Below are positions 6,601-13,903 of a DNA stretch of 45,609 bases, in pieces (positions within the stretch are counted from its first letter, which is position 1; each line of letters begins with the position of its first letter). This stretch comes from Helicobacter mesocricetorum (GTDB lineage: Bacteria; Campylobacterota; Campylobacteria; Campylobacterales; Helicobacteraceae). Below the pieces are notes generated by a model. It ran no database searches. It saw only the letters and a list, made by a program, of their open reading frames with translations, and had not been told where the DNA came from. The position numbers and the translations under genes were made by a program. The DNA lies in assembly GCF_900198605.1 (NCBI RefSeq), contig NZ_FZPJ01000043.1, forward strand, positions 1 to 45,609. Reading direction: 5' to 3'.

Positions 6601-7525
6601 AAATCTGCTCAAAATCTTTGTTTTCTAGGCTTTTGCTAAGGATAAAATTCCTCTCTACTCCCTCTCCTAAGTGGTTTTTGCCCTCCTCAAAAAGCCCACC
6701 ATTTAAAAAGGGCATTTTGGATTCAAAGAGTGTGGAGTAGTCTTCCTCTCGCTTTTGATTTAGGGTTTCAAAAAACAAAGGACAAAGGTATTTTTCATAA
6801 AAAGACTGCTTGGATTGTTCGCTTTTTTGAAAAAGTGAGGCTAAAAACTTCTTATCCCCTTGTCCGTATTTTTCGCCTTTTGGCACTCCAAGCCAACCCT
6901 TTTTTTGGAGAAAATACAAAAACACAATGCGCCCTAAAAGCTTTTTGACAAAAGCCTTAATAGCCCTCTCTCCACTTAAGCCCTCATAACCCTCCAAAGC
7001 CTGATAGAGTGCGGGTTTATTAAGCTTTTTTGTAAGTTTTTCAAAAAGCCCATTATAGGCATTATAAAACTCCTTGTTTAAAGGCTCGACACTAAAGGCT
7101 TCTTTTAAATCATTCAAACTTTTTTGAGAATGGAGAAAACCTCCTAGTTGGGTTTCTGCGGTTTTTGTTTTGGTATTTTTCCCTAGCAGGAAACTTTGGC
7201 GCGAGAGGTTTGAGAAAGTGGGCTTTTCTTTTTCGTAATCATAACCTTGCGTAACAAGGCTTAAGCGAAACTCCTCTAGCCCCTCTTGGTAAAACACTGC
7301 TAATAAAACACTTAAATCACTAGAGTCCTTTAAGATACTCTTTAGCTCTGTGTGTAAGCCAACTTTCGCACCAATAGAGGAGCTTTTAAAGGCATAAACT
7401 CCAAGTCTCCCAGAATCTAGCTTTATGGGGTTGCAAATTTGCGTATAAGACTTGATGATATTGCCCTCTTTGTAGGGGTTTTCTCTCTCCTTTTGTATGC
7501 CTATGTCCTCTCCAAAAGCTCTCAA
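3632..7525 (-). CDS. Eco57I-family DNA adenine methyltransferase of the R-M-like locus, module 1
   Basis: A protein of about 1297 residues with the Eco57I/class-I N6-adenine methyltransferase layout. There is an N-terminal alpha-rich domain (1-340), FYTPKSIVHFM near 353, SAM motif I DPCIGSGAF at 422-430, GIDIDADAIEIAKLRFW at about 468-484, and catalytic motif IV GNPPYI at 658-663. The TaqI-like recognition region runs from about 820 to 1297 (RGILTGYNEAFIID, LKPILRGRDIKRY, AKPKIVYSEIV, FLEKLPIPRLD, DSMVFALYGLDDKQRAMI). It should methylate adenine in a short target, and no clear nuclease motif is seen in it. Two repeat-derived inserts (about 874-970 and 1113-1188) sit in frame. It ends AAGGGQI just after a 10-G tract. 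The TTG at 7525 is only the first possible start of this frame. The natural start is probably the ATG at 7584, which overlaps the helicase stop but is one base out of frame. Confidence 0.85.
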   Translation of the reverse strand: MRAFGEDIGIQKERENPYKEGNIIKSYTQICNPIKLDSGRLGVYAFKSSSIGAKVGLHTELKSILKDSSDLSVLLAVFYQEGLEEFRLSLVTQGYDYEKEKPTFSNLSRQSFLLGKNTKTKTAETQLGGFLHSQKSLNDLKEAFSVEPLNKEFYNAYNGLFEKLTKKLNKPALYQALEGYEGLSGERAIKAFVKKLLGRIVFLYFLQKKGWLGVPKGEKYGQGDKKFLASLFQKSEQSKQSFYEKYLCPLFFETLNQKREEDYSTLFESKMPFLNGGLFEEGKNHLGEGVERNFILSKSLENKDFEQIFEVFESYNFTIEESTPDNVEIGIDPEMLGRVFENLIDYNKQNGAFYTPKSIVHFMCKNILARILQEHCIKESLCKNDADKEAIRDFILYHKRSDFINNNTKKLEKIIKSLKILDPCIGSGAFPMGLLNEILHCLRELKPELKDKQIAHLKREIIQNQIYGIDIDADAIEIAKLRFWLSIAVDESEPSPLPNLDFKFMQGNALLEKIKQIEIVKEARESSLFDEANIGDSLFSQKDVNTLQKLFVEYYQAQEYKSKQSTKAKILKLMQKGFEERIGLIESFIQTEKKNPKIKPKEISKQQEYILQLLDFKDELKKICESYRENNFHSDKLFLWDFFFAPVLEQGGFDVVIGNPPYIRQESIKNKVQILQEFQSQEEAKNMANSTADIYTYFYAKGLEKLREGGILSFITSNKWCRAGYGKNLRKYLLQYCLDSHYDLNGIKAFENATVDTAITTILKSPPSQSHALCFANPKDYNPKDNEPLQDSITPHSIPQSSLNSEGFIFNSPEVAALKAKIESIGTPLKDWDISIYRGILTGYNEAFIIDTTKREEILNSCDDSKESLLPYPLSEYDERLCQTDSLYCQTEISSCHSEVFYCHSERSEESQQPQFISPSLAEGARGWGKSQSKRDVSASPQHDKQDSNCHSEPALAGEESHLIQRKINLENNTILLTERERTAQLLKPILRGRDIKRYSYEWAGLWIIFISWHFPNTDNPKSMQENEQDLAEQYPSLYSHLLQHKDRLSKRNKDETGIRYEWYCLQRWGANYYQEFAKPKIVYSEIVREPQFYLDNGEFKFGHFYAEATSFILSANCQTEALESHNPPPSPLRTGRGNNPCQAEVSLCQTNSPYCHSEPLAEESQHSKRDISLSMKAQYDKGEAQHHKMQVSLEYLLGILHSKLATFAFKEFYAGGGLGESGYRYKKAFLEKLPIPRLDKTQEAEFVRLVNEILETKAQNKDTSKLEQTLDSMVFALYGLDDKQRAMITAAGGGQI
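3641..3650 (-). repeat. Poly-G tract at the end of the methyltransferase (10 G)
   Basis: Ten C on the plus strand. In the gene: GCG-GGG-GGG-GGG-CAA-ATA-TAG, so the methyltransferase stops here. With 9 or 12 G it reads GGC-AAA-TAT-AGT-TTA and continues into modules 2 and 3. With 11 G it stops four codons on. This tract is the master switch of the array. Confidence 0.9.
3960..4190. repeat. In-frame dispersed-repeat insert in module 1
   Basis: This covers about 76 codons between SFILSANC and SLEYLLGILHSK, two parts that are contiguous in modules 2-4. It includes a TCAGAATGACA-family copy (4008-4060), an inverted C-rich hairpin copy (4110-4146), and short TTCAGTTTGACAA-like units. On the minus strand it translates as PPPSPLRTGRG and CHSEPLAEESQ without a stop. 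Confidence 0.75.
4615..4905. repeat. In-frame dispersed-repeat cluster in the methyltransferase
   Basis: About 97 codons of repeat sequence lie between the NEAFIIDTTKREEI region and RKINLENNTILL. Copies of AGATTCTTC...TCAGAATGACA occur at 4643-4680 and 4793-4819, a TGTCATGTTGAGGCGAAGCC unit at 4693-4712, a C-rich hairpin at 4729-4773, and micro-copies TTCAGAATGACAA or TCAGTTTGACAA at 4829-4883. The minus-strand translation is CHSERSEESQ, SLAEGARGWGKSQ and CHSEPALAGEES. Confidence 0.75.
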
Positions 7526-7584
7526 AACAAAGTCTTTGAAATGCGCATATTCATAGGGTGGTTTAAAAAAGATTCTAAATTCAT
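7522..7584 (-). other. Candidate -1 frameshift site at the methyltransferase start
   Basis: An ATG at 7584 overlaps the helicase stop (ATGA) and has AAGGAG six bases before it, but its frame (MNLESFLNHPMNMRISKTLF) stops at 7522. After four codons it contains T-TTT-TTA-AAC, a canonical -1 slippery heptamer in the correct phase (7570-7564). A -1 shift there enters the methyltransferase frame as MNLESFL-KPPYEYAHFKDFV. One extra T would have the same effect, so an ordinary one-base deletion, slippage in the T6 run or a sequencing error are simpler explanations. Confidence 0.55.
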
Positions 7585-10500
7585 TCTTTCTCCTTTGTGG
7601 CTATTGCGGTAATGCTGATTTGAATCTGTGGTTTTTGGATATTTTGCGCCTCTTGAGTGCCATTTGGCTCTGAAGCAGTCGCACCTAAATTGATTTTTGC
7701 GAGGCTTTCTGTAAGATTTTGGAGGTTTTCAAGCTCTTTTGGTTTGCATTCTTTTATCGCATTAAGGACTTTTGTATCGCCTCTATCTATGGCGGCTCTT
7801 AAAATCTCTTTTTTGCTCTCATCAAGATTTAGGCTTTTTAGCTTATTGAAAGCATTTTGTTTGGGTTTTGGGTTAGAATCTTTAAGGGTTGATTTAGCTT
7901 TGGTGCTTTCTTGGTATTGCTCTAATGCTTTATCGATATGTTTATAGTGCAGGCTCTTAGTGGCAGGCTCACATTCTAAAGGCTCACACTCTAAATGTTG
8001 GTGCAAAAAATCCGCCATTGTGTAAAAATCACATTTCTTAGCTTCAATATCAGTTTCATCTCCGACAATCTCATAGGGATAGAAAATATCGCGATGATTT
8101 TTGTTTTGTTTGATATAAGCAAAGCTTTTGGATTCTTCTTGTGAAACCTCTATAATCGTGCGTGATTTTAGCGGCAAAGCTTTGATGCGCTCAAATTCTT
8201 TTTTGTCCTTTAAATAAAGATCTCTTAAGTGCCTTTTGTGTTTAGTGTCTTTGCTTACCTCTTCTTCTGGGAGTTTTTGAATACTATAAATCTCCTTGCT
8301 CCCTACTTGCTCTATGGAATCATAAATCGCATAATCTCCGCCATAGGTCTCGTGAAAACTCGCTAATTTGCTTTGGATAATAGAGATGATATTGGTAATG
8401 CTATCAATGAATTCATCGGGCTTAAAGTGATAAATATGGATTTGCTTATGCTTTGCTCCTATACGATTAATCCTCCCTATTCTTTGCATTAAGCGCGTAG
8501 GGTTATAAGGAGAATCATAGTTGATAATCGTATCGGCTCTATGGAGATTTACCCCCTCTGCTAAGGTATCTGTGGTGATAAGAATGCGAAAGTCATTTTT
8601 TTGTTTGCTCTCATCATAGTTTGCATCAAAGTTTTCCTCTAAGGTTTTTCTTTTTTCCTCTCTATTGCTTGCATCCACTTGGATAACATCAGGAGACTTT
8701 AAAGTATCTGCAAGATATTTTGCCGTGTCGGAGTATTCTGTAAAAATAATGATTTTTTGATTAGAATCTTTAGAGTTTTTGATGAAGTCTTGAAGTCTCT
8801 TGCATTTTGGGTCTTCCTCTATCGCTTCCCACGATTTTAAAAGATACTCTAGGATTTTTTTATCGTTTTTAAGCTTTTGTAAAAAACCTTTTTCAAAATG
8901 CTCCACCTTTAAAGTAATCTCTAAATCAATCTCGCCTCCATCCTCTGTATCAAAACTTTCATTAAAGTATTCCTCCTCTGGCTCTTTCTCCTTTTTAGGA
9001 TTTTTGCTGATTTTGATTTCTCCTTTTTCAAAGCCCAAAATCCACTCCTTATAAGCATCAATCCCTCTTTGGAGGGTTTGTTTAAAGGCATATAGGCTTG
9101 AATCAAAACGTTTAAAATAAAGCTGTCTCATAAGCGCATAAAGCCTACTTCCAGTGCGGCTAAAGAAATCATCATCTTTTTTAGAACCCCCTTTATAAAC
9201 CGCTTTGCCCTCCTCTGTTAGGTGGTCAAAAACCAAATAGCGGCTGTAAGTAAAAATGCCTTTAGAGGTTTCTTTTTCTATAACAAAATCCAAAGTCTCC
9301 TCTACAAGCTTAAATATCTGTTTATTAAACTGATAAGGCAAATCTATGGGGTCTTTGGCTTCTGGAAAAGAAAGTTCGGCTTTTTGCATATCCTCTTTAT
9401 AATATTCCTCAATATCTTTTCTCGTGCGGCGAATCATAATATGCACAAGCAATTTATCCCGCAACTCCTCAGAATTTTCTTTCAATTTTTTATAAAGCTT
9501 TCTTTTGTGCTTTTCCTCAATGTCTTGTTTTAATTCTTTTAAAATATTTTTAAAGTCTTTATCTTTATTTGATAAAAAAGTGCTTAGATTTATCCCCTCG
9601 ATTATGAAATTATCTGGCAAAAATAAGAAAATCTGATTGGCAATATCCTTGGGTCTGTTTTTTTGAGGTGTGGCTGAGAGCAGTATGATTTTCTTTGGTT
9701 TTTTTGTTTTTTTGTATGGGGTTTGGCAAAGGTCTTTAAGGTGTTTGTAGCGATTAGATTCTTCGTTGCTAAAGTTATGACTTTCATCGACGATAACAAG
9801 CTCTATTGCTTCTTTATCGTCAATTTTATACAAAGAATCTTTGGAGATAAAATGATAATTTGCTACCTCAATAGCATCAAAATGCCTCTTCCAAGCATTT
9901 TCCACAGCTGGGGGTGCGATAATTACAATCTTGCCCTCTATAATGCCATCATTACGGCATTTCTTAGCGATGATAGAGGCTATCAATGTCTTGCCTAGCC
10001 CAACCACATCGCTTAAGAAAAATCCATTATATTTCTTGAGCTTACTAATGCCCTCTTTAATAGCGCCTATTTGATACTCATAGGGTGCGTAATTTTTAAA
10101 GAGTTGCCTCAAAGAAGGATCGTCTTTTAAAAACTCCTCTCCAAAATGGCATAAAAGTAATTTGTGGTAAATATCCCTTACAGGAAGCACTTTAAGAAAG
10201 CTTTCTTCTCTGCATTTCTCAATGTCTGCTTTGCAAATCTCTATGGAATCTTCCCAAAGCTTCTCAAACCAACACAACGCACAAGCAATATCATCAGAAT
10301 CTTTGCTTTGCAAGTTAAACTCAAAGTTTTTCTCCAATCCATTATGCGTGAGATTAGAACTCCCTACAATAAGTGCGCCCTCATAAGAGATTCTCCCTTT
10401 ATGCGCAAAATTTTCCTTAGGGTTAGAGTAAAAGACATAATACTTAGAATGGACATTTTTTTCTCTCACCATACGCATACAAAAACTAACATTATTTAAG

Positions 10501-10943
10501 GCATCTATTAGGGCTTGTATGGATTGCTCTATCTCCTCTTTATAGTCTTCTTTGTTTAAAAATTCTTTTTGGCTTTGGTAAAAGAGTTTTTTAAATTTGT
10601 CTTCTTGGTGCTTGGGGTCTAAGTTGTTTTGGGATAATTCATAAAGGAGATTATCCACTTCCATCCCTACCAAAATGCGGATATTTTTAAACCTCTCATA
10701 TCCGCTATCTTTTAGCAGTGTATGCAAATGGATAAAGCCACTAATGCGAAAAAAGCCTACTAAAAAGGCTAGATTCTCTACATCTTTAGAGCTAAGAGCA
10801 TTTTTGAATTGGTTTAAAAGGGTGTTATTGCCTTGATTGGTAGTGAAGTTAGAGGGGAAGTTAGAGGGCATTTCACAATTGCCCTCTTGGGGTATTAATT
10901 TAGGGGGGTGGGGGGCAGAATAAGAGGGATTATTAAAAGCCAT
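7581..10943 (-). CDS. PLD-family nuclease/SNF2-type helicase fusion protein
   Basis: A protein of about 1120 residues. Residues 50-250 form a phospholipase-D-like domain: HSKYYVFYS gives H-x-K near 165, and IVGSSNLTHNGLEKNFE gives the G-S-x-N motif near 195. Superfamily-2 helicase motifs follow: YQIGAIKE, Walker A SDVVGLGKT near 315, VIVDESHNF near 387, LLSATPQKNR near 423, then IIFTEYSDTAKYLADTL, TDTLAEGVNLHRADTIINYD and QRIGRINRIG. Such PLD-helicase proteins are the ATP-dependent nucleases of NgoAVII/CglI-like and DISARM-like systems. That it restricts DNA unmethylated by its neighbour is inference. The ATG at 10943 is preferred over the GTG at 10949 because AAGGAG lies five bases before it. 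The first 40 or so residues (PHPPKLIPQEGNCEM) are low-complexity and may be repeat-derived. Its stop overlaps the methyltransferase ATG. Confidence 0.85.
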   Translation of the reverse strand: MAFNNPSYSAPHPPKLIPQEGNCEMPSNFPSNFTTNQGNNTLLNQFKNALSSKDVENLAFLVGFFRISGFIHLHTLLKDSGYERFKNIRILVGMEVDNLLYELSQNNLDPKHQEDKFKKLFYQSQKEFLNKEDYKEEIEQSIQALIDALNNVSFCMRMVREKNVHSKYYVFYSNPKENFAHKGRISYEGALIVGSSNLTHNGLEKNFEFNLQSKDSDDIACALCWFEKLWEDSIEICKADIEKCREESFLKVLPVRDIYHKLLLCHFGEEFLKDDPSLRQLFKNYAPYEYQIGAIKEGISKLKKYNGFFLSDVVGLGKTLIASIIAKKCRNDGIIEGKIVIIAPPAVENAWKRHFDAIEVANYHFISKDSLYKIDDKEAIELVIVDESHNFSNEESNRYKHLKDLCQTPYKKTKKPKKIILLSATPQKNRPKDIANQIFLFLPDNFIIEGINLSTFLSNKDKDFKNILKELKQDIEEKHKRKLYKKLKENSEELRDKLLVHIMIRRTRKDIEEYYKEDMQKAELSFPEAKDPIDLPYQFNKQIFKLVEETLDFVIEKETSKGIFTYSRYLVFDHLTEEGKAVYKGGSKKDDDFFSRTGSRLYALMRQLYFKRFDSSLYAFKQTLQRGIDAYKEWILGFEKGEIKISKNPKKEKEPEEEYFNESFDTEDGGEIDLEITLKVEHFEKGFLQKLKNDKKILEYLLKSWEAIEEDPKCKRLQDFIKNSKDSNQKIIIFTEYSDTAKYLADTLKSPDVIQVDASNREEKRKTLEENFDANYDESKQKNDFRILITTDTLAEGVNLHRADTIINYDSPYNPTRLMQRIGRINRIGAKHKQIHIYHFKPDEFIDSITNIISIIQSKLASFHETYGGDYAIYDSIEQVGSKEIYSIQKLPEEEVSKDTKHKRHLRDLYLKDKKEFERIKALPLKSRTIIEVSQEESKSFAYIKQNKNHRDIFYPYEIVGDETDIEAKKCDFYTMADFLHQHLECEPLECEPATKSLHYKHIDKALEQYQESTKAKSTLKDSNPKPKQNAFNKLKSLNLDESKKEILRAAIDRGDTKVLNAIKECKPKELENLQNLTESLAKINLGATASEPNGTQEAQNIQKPQIQISITAIATKEKE
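10863..10887. repeat. Inverted repeat in the helicase leader region
   Basis: AGAGGGCA and TGCCCTCT pair perfectly over eight bases around a nine-base loop within the first 30 codons. The surrounding G-rich sequence (GGGGGGTGGGGGG at 10903-10915) differs from the rest of the gene and resembles the C-rich repeat family further left. Confidence 0.5.
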
Positions 10944-11136
10944 AGACACTCCTTAAACTCACTAAGATGATTAAAAAACATCGCTCAAGTTTGTTAAAAT
11001 GTGTTTTAAACTTGCAATGGTATTTTTTGGGTGAGTAATTTTTCCAAACTTTACAAAAAATTAAGTAAAATATAAATTAAGATTTATAAAAGGATGGGAG
11101 GGAATTTTGTAGTCCAGCTAAGTAAAAGTTAATTTA

Positions 11137-11844
11137 CTATTCTTTTATGGCAATAAAAGTGGCGAAATTTACCCATTTAAAAAGGGTTTCTATGGTTTTA
11201 AAGCCAGAATCTCTTAGCATTTTTTTATTTTCTCTCTCACTATAAGGAACAAGGACATTCTCCAAAGCCTCTCTTTTTTTGGTGATTTCAAACTCGCTAT
11301 AACCTTGCTTCTTTTTGTTTTGCAAATAATAATCAATCATTGCAAAATCTAATCGCTTATCTTCGCAGATAACCTTTTCTGAAAAAATAAAAAACCCTTC
11401 AGGTTTTAAAGAGTGATAAATCTTTTGGATGAGTTTTTCTCTGTGCAAAGGGCGGATAAATTGCAAGGTGTAATTTGCAATAATGGCATCACATAGAGGA
11501 AAATCCTCTTTTAAAATATCTCCACAAATAAGCTTTGCTTCTATTCCATAAGCCTCTAATTTGCTCTTTGCAAGGTTTAGCATAGAGGGTGAATTATCTA
11601 TTCCAATAAGATTAAGTTTAAAATCGGCTTTTGATGCAATCTCAAGTAGCATAGCCCCTGTGGAAGTGCCTAAGTCTAGCAATGTAGAATCCTCTTTTAA
11701 AAAACGCAAAGCAAAGTCCGCACTTAGAGATAAAACCTCTTTATAATAAGGGATAGAGCGACTTAGCATATCATCAAAAACCCCTGCAACCTTTTCGTCA
11801 AATTCAAATTGTTTTTGTGGTGATTGTGTGAAAATTTTATCCAT
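11137..11844 (-). CDS. cmoA: Carboxy-SAM synthase CmoA
   Basis: This 235-residue protein has the usual CmoA length and start (DKIFTQSPQKQFEFDEKVA, then FDDMLSRSIPYY). SAM-binding motifs are LDLGTSTGA near 58, GIDNSPSML near 83 and a CGDI acidic loop. The C-terminal half carries DYYLQNKKKQGYSEFEI and KKREALENVLVPYS, both characteristic of CmoA. By family knowledge it turns SAM and prephenate into carboxy-SAM, used by CmoB to make 5-carboxymethoxyuridine at the wobble base of tRNA. It overlaps ribF by eight bases in the order tlyA-ribF-cmoA found in this phylum. Confidence 0.9.
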   Translation of the reverse strand: MDKIFTQSPQKQFEFDEKVAGVFDDMLSRSIPYYKEVLSLSADFALRFLKEDSTLLDLGTSTGAMLLEIASKADFKLNLIGIDNSPSMLNLAKSKLEAYGIEAKLICGDILKEDFPLCDAIIANYTLQFIRPLHREKLIQKIYHSLKPEGFFIFSEKVICEDKRLDFAMIDYYLQNKKKQGYSEFEITKKREALENVLVPYSERENKKMLRDSGFKTIETLFKWVNFATFIAIKE

Positions 11845-12715
11845 ATTGTTGCTCTAATTTTAGGATTTTACAAGCTTTTTGTATATCTTGCTTAATTTGC
11901 TCCTTTAAAAGCTCTAAGGTATTAAAATACTCATTATCACGGATTTTTTTATAAAAATAAAATCCTGCTTCTTTTCCTGCAATCTCTATATTTTGATTCA
12001 ATAAATGTCCTTCAATCGCAAAGGTTTTATCAGTGCTTACGCGGTTACCTAGAAAAATCACTGCTGGATATTTCAAGCTCGTATGGCTTTGTTTGCCTAA
12101 TTGCACATAACCCGCATACACTCCCTCTTGTGGAAGCAAAAATCCATCATTTTCTAAATTAATCGTTGCAACAAGTTTCTTCTGCCCTAATCCTTGCCCT
12201 CTAATAATCTCTCCCCTAATCTCAAAAAGCCTACCTAAAAGCCTATTGGCTTGTTTAATGTTTCCATTTAATAATAATTCCTTGATTAAACCACTATGCA
12301 CAGAGAGCTTTTTATAAAAGACTTCATTAATAATCGTAAGCTTACCTGAAAAATGCTTTTTAATATCAAAGGGGTAATAAGCCCTATCCTTGCCAAATCG
12401 AAAATCATAGCCCACAACAATATGTTGAAGGTTTGGCAAAATACTTGATAAGAGCTTTAAAAACTCTCTAGCACTCTTTTTTTTAACCAAATCCAAGGAG
12501 AGGTGATAGAGTGGATAGGGTGCGAAGAATTGCCGATATTTTTTAGGGAGCAACTCTCCGACATTAGATTCAATACATAAAATAGCCCCACCCTCATCTA
12601 AAGCCTTAAAGAGTTCAAGATGTGCAATATGCATACCATCAAATTTCCCCAAAGCAATATTAGTAATTTTTGAAGCTTCTTTAGGCTCTTTCACAAGCGA
12701 TAAAAAACTCTTCAT
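11837..12715 (-). CDS. ribF: Bifunctional riboflavin kinase/FAD synthetase RibF
   Basis: The protein has the two RibF domains. The N-terminal FAD synthetase nucleotidyltransferase shows GKFDGMHIAHLEL at about 25-37 and GYDFRFGKDRAYY near 125. The C-terminal riboflavin kinase shows RGEIIRGQGLGQKKLVATIN, where the usual PTAN motif appears as ATIN with T and N kept, and then EGVYAGYV. It makes FMN and FAD from riboflavin and ATP. A frame is open 11 codons further upstream, but the ATG at 12715 has GGAGGGG just before it and puts the start where the family starts. It overlaps tlyA by 35 bases and cmoA by eight. Confidence 0.9.
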   Translation of the reverse strand: MKSFLSLVKEPKEASKITNIALGKFDGMHIAHLELFKALDEGGAILCIESNVGELLPKKYRQFFAPYPLYHLSLDLVKKKSAREFLKLLSSILPNLQHIVVGYDFRFGKDRAYYPFDIKKHFSGKLTIINEVFYKKLSVHSGLIKELLLNGNIKQANRLLGRLFEIRGEIIRGQGLGQKKLVATINLENDGFLLPQEGVYAGYVQLGKQSHTSLKYPAVIFLGNRVSTDKTFAIEGHLLNQNIEIAGKEAGFYFYKKIRDNEYFNTLELLKEQIKQDIQKACKILKLEQQYG

Positions 12716-13403
12716 TCCCCTCCCTTCCCTTGATAATAGATTTTTCACAAATGCGTATTTCTAAACCATTATCTTTTAGAAATTCCAACATAGCCTTAAG
12801 GGATTGTTGGATAACTTCTTTTTCTATTACTACACCTTTTTTATTTCTTTTTGTGCTTCTGCCTACTTCAAATTGTGGCTTAAAGAGTAAAATTAGCCAC
12901 CGCCCAATGAAATCTTTAAAACTTTTAAAAATAGAAAAAATAGAAATAAAAGAAACATCACAAACAACAATATCATAAACCCTTAAAGGAGAGATTGCAA
13001 CAAAATCTCTAATATCTGTCTTCTCAAAAAGTTGAATCTTGGGATTATTCTTTAGAGTATTATGCAATTGGTAGCTGCCGACATCTACACAATAAACAGC
13101 TTTTACCCCTTGTTGCAATAAAACTTGGGTGAATCCTCCCGTGCTAGAACCTATATCTAATGCAGTAAAACCCTCTATATCAAAGAAATGGTTTGAAAAA
13201 AAATAAAACAGCTTTTCCCCTGCTCTGCTGACAAATTTTCTTGTTTCTTTAAGTGTAATTTCATCACACAAAGAAACCTCCAAAGAGGGTTTAAGCATTA
13301 AGGCTTTATTAACGCTTATAAGCCCTTTTTTAATAGCCACTTGCGCTTTGTTTCTTGATTCAAAGAATCCTCTTTGAACACAGGCTATGTCTAATCGCAT
13401 CAT
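12681..13403 (-). CDS. tlyA: TlyA-family rRNA 2'-O-methyltransferase (hemolysin A family)
   Basis: About 240 residues. The N-terminal S4 RNA-binding domain is MRLDIACVQRGFFESRNKAQ followed by IKKGLISVNK. The Rossmann methyltransferase domain has LDIGSSTGGFTQVLL (motif I, near 82), VDVGSYQLH, and the FtsJ-like K-D-K-E positions at SRAGEKL, CDVSFIS and LFKPQFEVGR. TlyA proteins methylate 16S and/or 23S rRNA ribose at cytidines and set sensitivity to capreomycin; some have been reported to lyse cells. The start overlaps the lipoprotein stop (TGATG), and two ATG codons lie in a row at 13403 and 13400. Confidence 0.9.
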   Translation of the reverse strand: MMRLDIACVQRGFFESRNKAQVAIKKGLISVNKALMLKPSLEVSLCDEITLKETRKFVSRAGEKLFYFFSNHFFDIEGFTALDIGSSTGGFTQVLLQQGVKAVYCVDVGSYQLHNTLKNNPKIQLFEKTDIRDFVAISPLRVYDIVVCDVSFISIFSIFKSFKDFIGRWLILLFKPQFEVGRSTKRNKKGVVIEKEVIQQSLKAMLEFLKDNGLEIRICEKSIIKGREGNEEFFIACERA

Positions 13404-13903
13404 CACTTTTGAATAGCTTTAAAGCCAAAATTTAGAGTATTCTCTCCAAATTTTTTGTGGGATATAGTAATACTTAATCTATCTTGAATGCGTTTATTTT
13501 GAGGGGAGAATTCCAATAAATAATGTTCTCCCCAAGGTATCGCATATTCTGCCATTAATCCTTTTAGCTCACTAGCCTTTAAGGGTGTTACCTTAAGGGG
13601 TTTTTCTCCATCATTTAAAACAAGATTATATTCTTTTAAAAAACCTCTCTCTCGCTCACTTTGATAAACGCTGATAAAAAATACCTCGCCCTTTTGTTTA
13701 GGGTAAGTCTCCTCATCAAATTCACTTAAGTGTGTAGCTATTAGAATAATTTGTGTTTTTTCCTGATAGATGATTTCTGTTTTTCTCGTCGCTTGAATAT
13801 AAGATTCCTCTAAAGATGTAGGAGTAAGTTTCATAAAATTTACAGGACTAGTTGCACAGCCAACAAACCATAAGACACTTAAATAGACAAAATACTTTAG
13901 CAT
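13403..13903 (-). CDS. Putative lipoprotein
   Basis: This 166-residue protein has a short signal peptide with a lipobox-like VLWFVGC, so Cys16 would be lipidated and the protein held in the envelope. The mature part is mainly beta-strand-like and charged (GEVFFISVYQSERERGF, HYLLEFSPQNKRIQDRLSIT). I do not recognise a function. A lipoprotein gene next to tlyA-ribF-cmoA is also a feature of Campylobacter, supporting a conserved hypothetical. It overlaps ugd by seven bases and tlyA by one, so it belongs to the same operon. Confidence 0.75.
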   Translation of the reverse strand: MLKYFVYLSVLWFVGCATSPVNFMKLTPTSLEESYIQATRKTEIIYQEKTQIILIATHLSEFDEETYPKQKGEVFFISVYQSERERGFLKEYNLVLNDGEKPLKVTPLKASELKGLMAEYAIPWGEHYLLEFSPQNKRIQDRLSITISHKKFGENTLNFGFKAIQK

